This document shows positions 6,043 to 7,616 of a DNA stretch of 7,616 bases, in pieces. The notes beneath the pieces were generated by a model. It worked only from the letters and a program-made list of their open reading frames with translations. It ran no database searches and was not told the DNA's origin. The position numbers were made by a program, and so were the translations under genes. Source of the DNA: Propionibacteriaceae bacterium (lineage in GTDB: Bacteria > Actinomycetota > Actinomycetes > Propionibacteriales > Propionibacteriaceae); contig DMIX01000267.1 in NCBI GenBank assembly GCA_003451975.1, positions 1 to 7,616 on the forward strand, written 5' to 3'. Positions within the stretch are counted from its first letter, which is position 1. Each line of letters opens with the position of its first letter.

Positions 6043-6771
6043 ATGCCCAGCAATCAGAAGCCCAAGAAGCCAATCGTCGACGAACGCCCCGAACCAGGGG
6101 AACGTGGCGCCCGAAGAACCATCATCTTGATCTGCGCGGTGCTGGTGATCTCGGTGGTCATCTTCGGCATCATCCAAGCCAGTCGCCAGCCCGCCGCCGT
6201 CGTCGAGCCGTCCACACCCGTCCCCACCGAAACCTCCGGCGCGCTCGTGGTACGCGAAGACTCCCGCCGACTCAACGACGTGCCAGATGCCACTGTGACC
6301 TTCGTAGAGTTCCTGGACTTCGAGTGCGAGGCCTGCGCCGCGGTCTTCCCGGCGATCGAGCAACTCCGGCAGACCTACGGCGATCGAGTGTCCTTTGTCA
6401 TCCGGTACTTCCCGCTACCCAGCCACTTCAACAGCGAACGCGCGGCCAGAGCGGTCGAAGCCGCCGCTCAGCAAGGAGAACTTGAAGCGATGTACACCAA
6501 GATGTACCAGACCCAGACCGAGTGGGGTGAACAGCAGATACCCAAAGACGACCTGTTCCGCCAGTACGCCCAAGAACTCGGCCTCGACCTTGAGCAATGG
6601 GACGCCGCGTACAACTCTGAGGCCACGCTCCAGTTCATCCGCAACGACTTCAACGACGGTGTGGCCCTGGGCGTGACTGGTACGCCAACCTTCTTCCTCA
6701 ATGCAGAGTTGATCAGTCCTGAGACCCTTGATGACCTCACCACCATGCTCGACCAGGCGCTCGCTGAGTAG
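6043..6771 (+). CDS. Membrane-anchored DsbA-family thioredoxin-fold protein
   Basis: This is an extracytoplasmic thiol oxidoreductase of 242 aa, expected to form disulfides in exported proteins and be re-oxidised by the upstream VKOR. It has a charged cytoplasmic N-terminus (1-25), a single membrane anchor (26-45) and a Pro/Thr linker (50-66). The DsbA/Thioredoxin_4 domain (about 70-240) carries CEAC (95-98) in LDFECEACAAVFP, the helical insertion FNSERAARAVEAAAQQG, and the cis-proline loop GTPTFF (Pro215). The start is ATG 6043, with AAGGAG (6031-6036) six bases upstream. The open frame continues upstream to 5737, but that part overlaps VKOR and is a shadow. The CEAC dipeptide differs from the CPHC of E. 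coli DsbA, which should affect redox potential. An 86-bp gap separates it from VKOR; the same transcript is likely. Confidence 0.93.
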   Translation: MPSNQKPKKPIVDERPEPGERGARRTIILICAVLVISVVIFGIIQASRQPAAVVEPSTPVPTETSGALVVREDSRRLNDVPDATVTFVEFLDFECEACAAVFPAIEQLRQTYGDRVSFVIRYFPLPSHFNSERAARAVEAAAQQGELEAMYTKMYQTQTEWGEQQIPKDDLFRQYAQELGLDLEQWDAAYNSEATLQFIRNDFNDGVALGVTGTPTFFLNAELISPETLDDLTTMLDQALAE

Positions 6772-6797
6772 ACCGCTGCGGGTGCGGTACTGCCTAC

Positions 6798-7616
6798 ATG
6801 TCTGAGCCACTGCGGGTCGGCAGCGACTACTGGCCGGTTTGGGCATGCACGTACGCCGGCTCTCGCCCCATCGGCCCCGCGGCTCTCGATTGTGTCAGAG
6901 TCATCGTGATCCGTAGTGGTAGCGCACTCCTCGTTGGCGAGTTGGGGCAAAGGCTTGTGAAGACGGGGGATGTGGTCCTCCTTGCAGCAAACGTCCTGTG
7001 CGGAAGCGAGCCTGAGGGCCACATCACCTTGACCACGATCCATGCGGATACGGACTATGTGATCGATCAGGTCTACTGGCAGCACGCTGGGCTCGTGCGG
7101 GATCGGCTTGATGCTCAGGACTTCGCGGCGACCATCTACGCCGAGCCAGCGCAGGTTCTCAGCCTCGGTGAAAGGCAGGCCGAGACACTCACAACTTGGC
7201 TCGACGAGATGGTCGCGCTGAGCGCCGAGCGGCCCGTTGCTCGCTACTTCTTCCGGATGCAGGCCCTGTGGTTTTCCATAGCACACGTCATTGCCCCGTT
7301 CATCAAGGCGTCCCCGGTGCGGATATCAGCCGCCCGGCCGAGTCATGTCCGGCCAACCTTGCCGAGGGAACGACGGTTCGCTCCCATCAGGGAGGAGGCC
7401 CGCAGAGTTGCTGAGCTGTTGCGGACATCACCCGAGCGGCGATGGACTCTCGCCGCTTTGGCCATGGAAGTACACCTGTCGCCTGCTCAGCTAGGCAGGG
7501 TGTTCGTCGACGCCTTTGGCAAGACACCGCTCGCGTTCCTAACGATGGTGCGAGCCGAACGCTTGGCAAGGTACCTGCGCGAGACGGACCTCACTGTCAC
7601 CGAGGCAATGTGGCGG
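6798..7616 (+). CDS. AraC-family transcriptional regulator (3' end beyond window)
   Basis: The frame is open from ATG 6798 to the window end, 273 codons with no stop. The N-terminal part (about 30-115) looks like a cupin-type sensor domain (RSGSALLVGELGQRLVKTGDVVLLAAN). A helical linker follows, then an AraC DNA-binding domain from about 197. The first helix-turn-helix is WTLAALAMEVHLSPAQLGRVF (216-236); the FGKTPLAFLTMVRAERLARYL stretch (240-260) is the classic AraC core; the second helix-turn-helix begins at about 265 and is cut. It starts 26 bp after the dsbA-like stop and has no clear Shine-Dalgarno. It may be co-transcribed or have its own promoter. Regulators with this type of HTH sequence are, from memory, frequent in actinobacterial accessory DNA; that is not proven here. 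Ligand and targets are unknown. Confidence 0.88.
   Translation, partial: MSEPLRVGSDYWPVWACTYAGSRPIGPAALDCVRVIVIRSGSALLVGELGQRLVKTGDVVLLAANVLCGSEPEGHITLTTIHADTDYVIDQVYWQHAGLVRDRLDAQDFAATIYAEPAQVLSLGERQAETLTTWLDEMVALSAERPVARYFFRMQALWFSIAHVIAPFIKASPVRISAARPSHVRPTLPRERRFAPIREEARRVAELLRTSPERRWTLAALAMEVHLSPAQLGRVFVDAFGKTPLAFLTMVRAERLARYLRETDLTVTEAMWR

Noticed and set aside
6772..6788. Possible terminator after the dsbA-like gene (ACCGC/GCGGT)
   Set aside because: Only a 5-bp stem with no T-run, immediately before the next start codon; too weak to call.
6468..7286. Minus-strand ORF of 272 codons
   Set aside because: It overlaps the DsbA and AraC genes in antisense; the plus-strand frames carry clear family motifs.
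1..7616. CRISPR array, tRNA/rRNA, insertion sequence or transposase
   Set aside because: No regularly spaced repeats, no RNA gene signature, and no DDE or serine/tyrosine recombinase motif was found on either strand.

Overview
The window comes from a high-GC Gram-positive actinobacterium. The evidence is GC-rich third codon positions, frequent GTG/TTG starts, a CmtR-type metal sensor whose cysteine spacing matches the Mycobacterium tuberculosis protein, and an actinobacterial-style VKOR/DsbA pair. It looks like an accessory metal-resistance and envelope thiol-redox region. No transposase, integrase, tRNA, rRNA or CRISPR array is visible. The species cannot be named from the sequence alone.

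Left half (1-4489), all on the minus strand. In transcription order: a lipoprotein thioredoxin of the TlpA type; CcdA, the membrane electron carrier that re-reduces such proteins (GTGA stop/start overlap); cmtR, a Cd/Pb-sensing ArsR/SmtB repressor with what looks like its own leaderless promoter and an operator-like inverted repeat; a P1B heavy-metal ATPase with an SPC transmembrane motif (GTGA overlap with cmtR); and the N-terminal part of apolipoprotein N-acyltransferase (lnt), cut by the left edge.

Centre (4490-4732): a 243-bp divergent promoter region. It holds a perfect 19-bp palindrome upstream of the tlpA-like gene, and a TAGACT -10-like box plus a strong GAGGAG ribosome binding site for the rightward genes.

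Right half (4733-7616), all on the plus strand: an unrecognised small membrane protein that opens with a perfect 15-bp hairpin within its first codons and may be frameshifted near its end; a VKOR-family quinone-linked thiol oxidase; a membrane-anchored DsbA-like thioredoxin (CEAC); and an AraC-family regulator that runs off the right edge.

Working model (inference): the window joins metal export and metal sensing to both arms of extracytoplasmic thiol chemistry. CcdA/TlpA would reduce; VKOR/DsbA would oxidise. Thiophilic metals attack exposed cysteines, so such an arrangement could keep exported proteins functional under Cd/Pb/Zn stress. The individual families are known. The less ordinary parts are the two regulatory palindromes, the unknown cysteine-bearing membrane protein and the tight packing of opposing redox systems.
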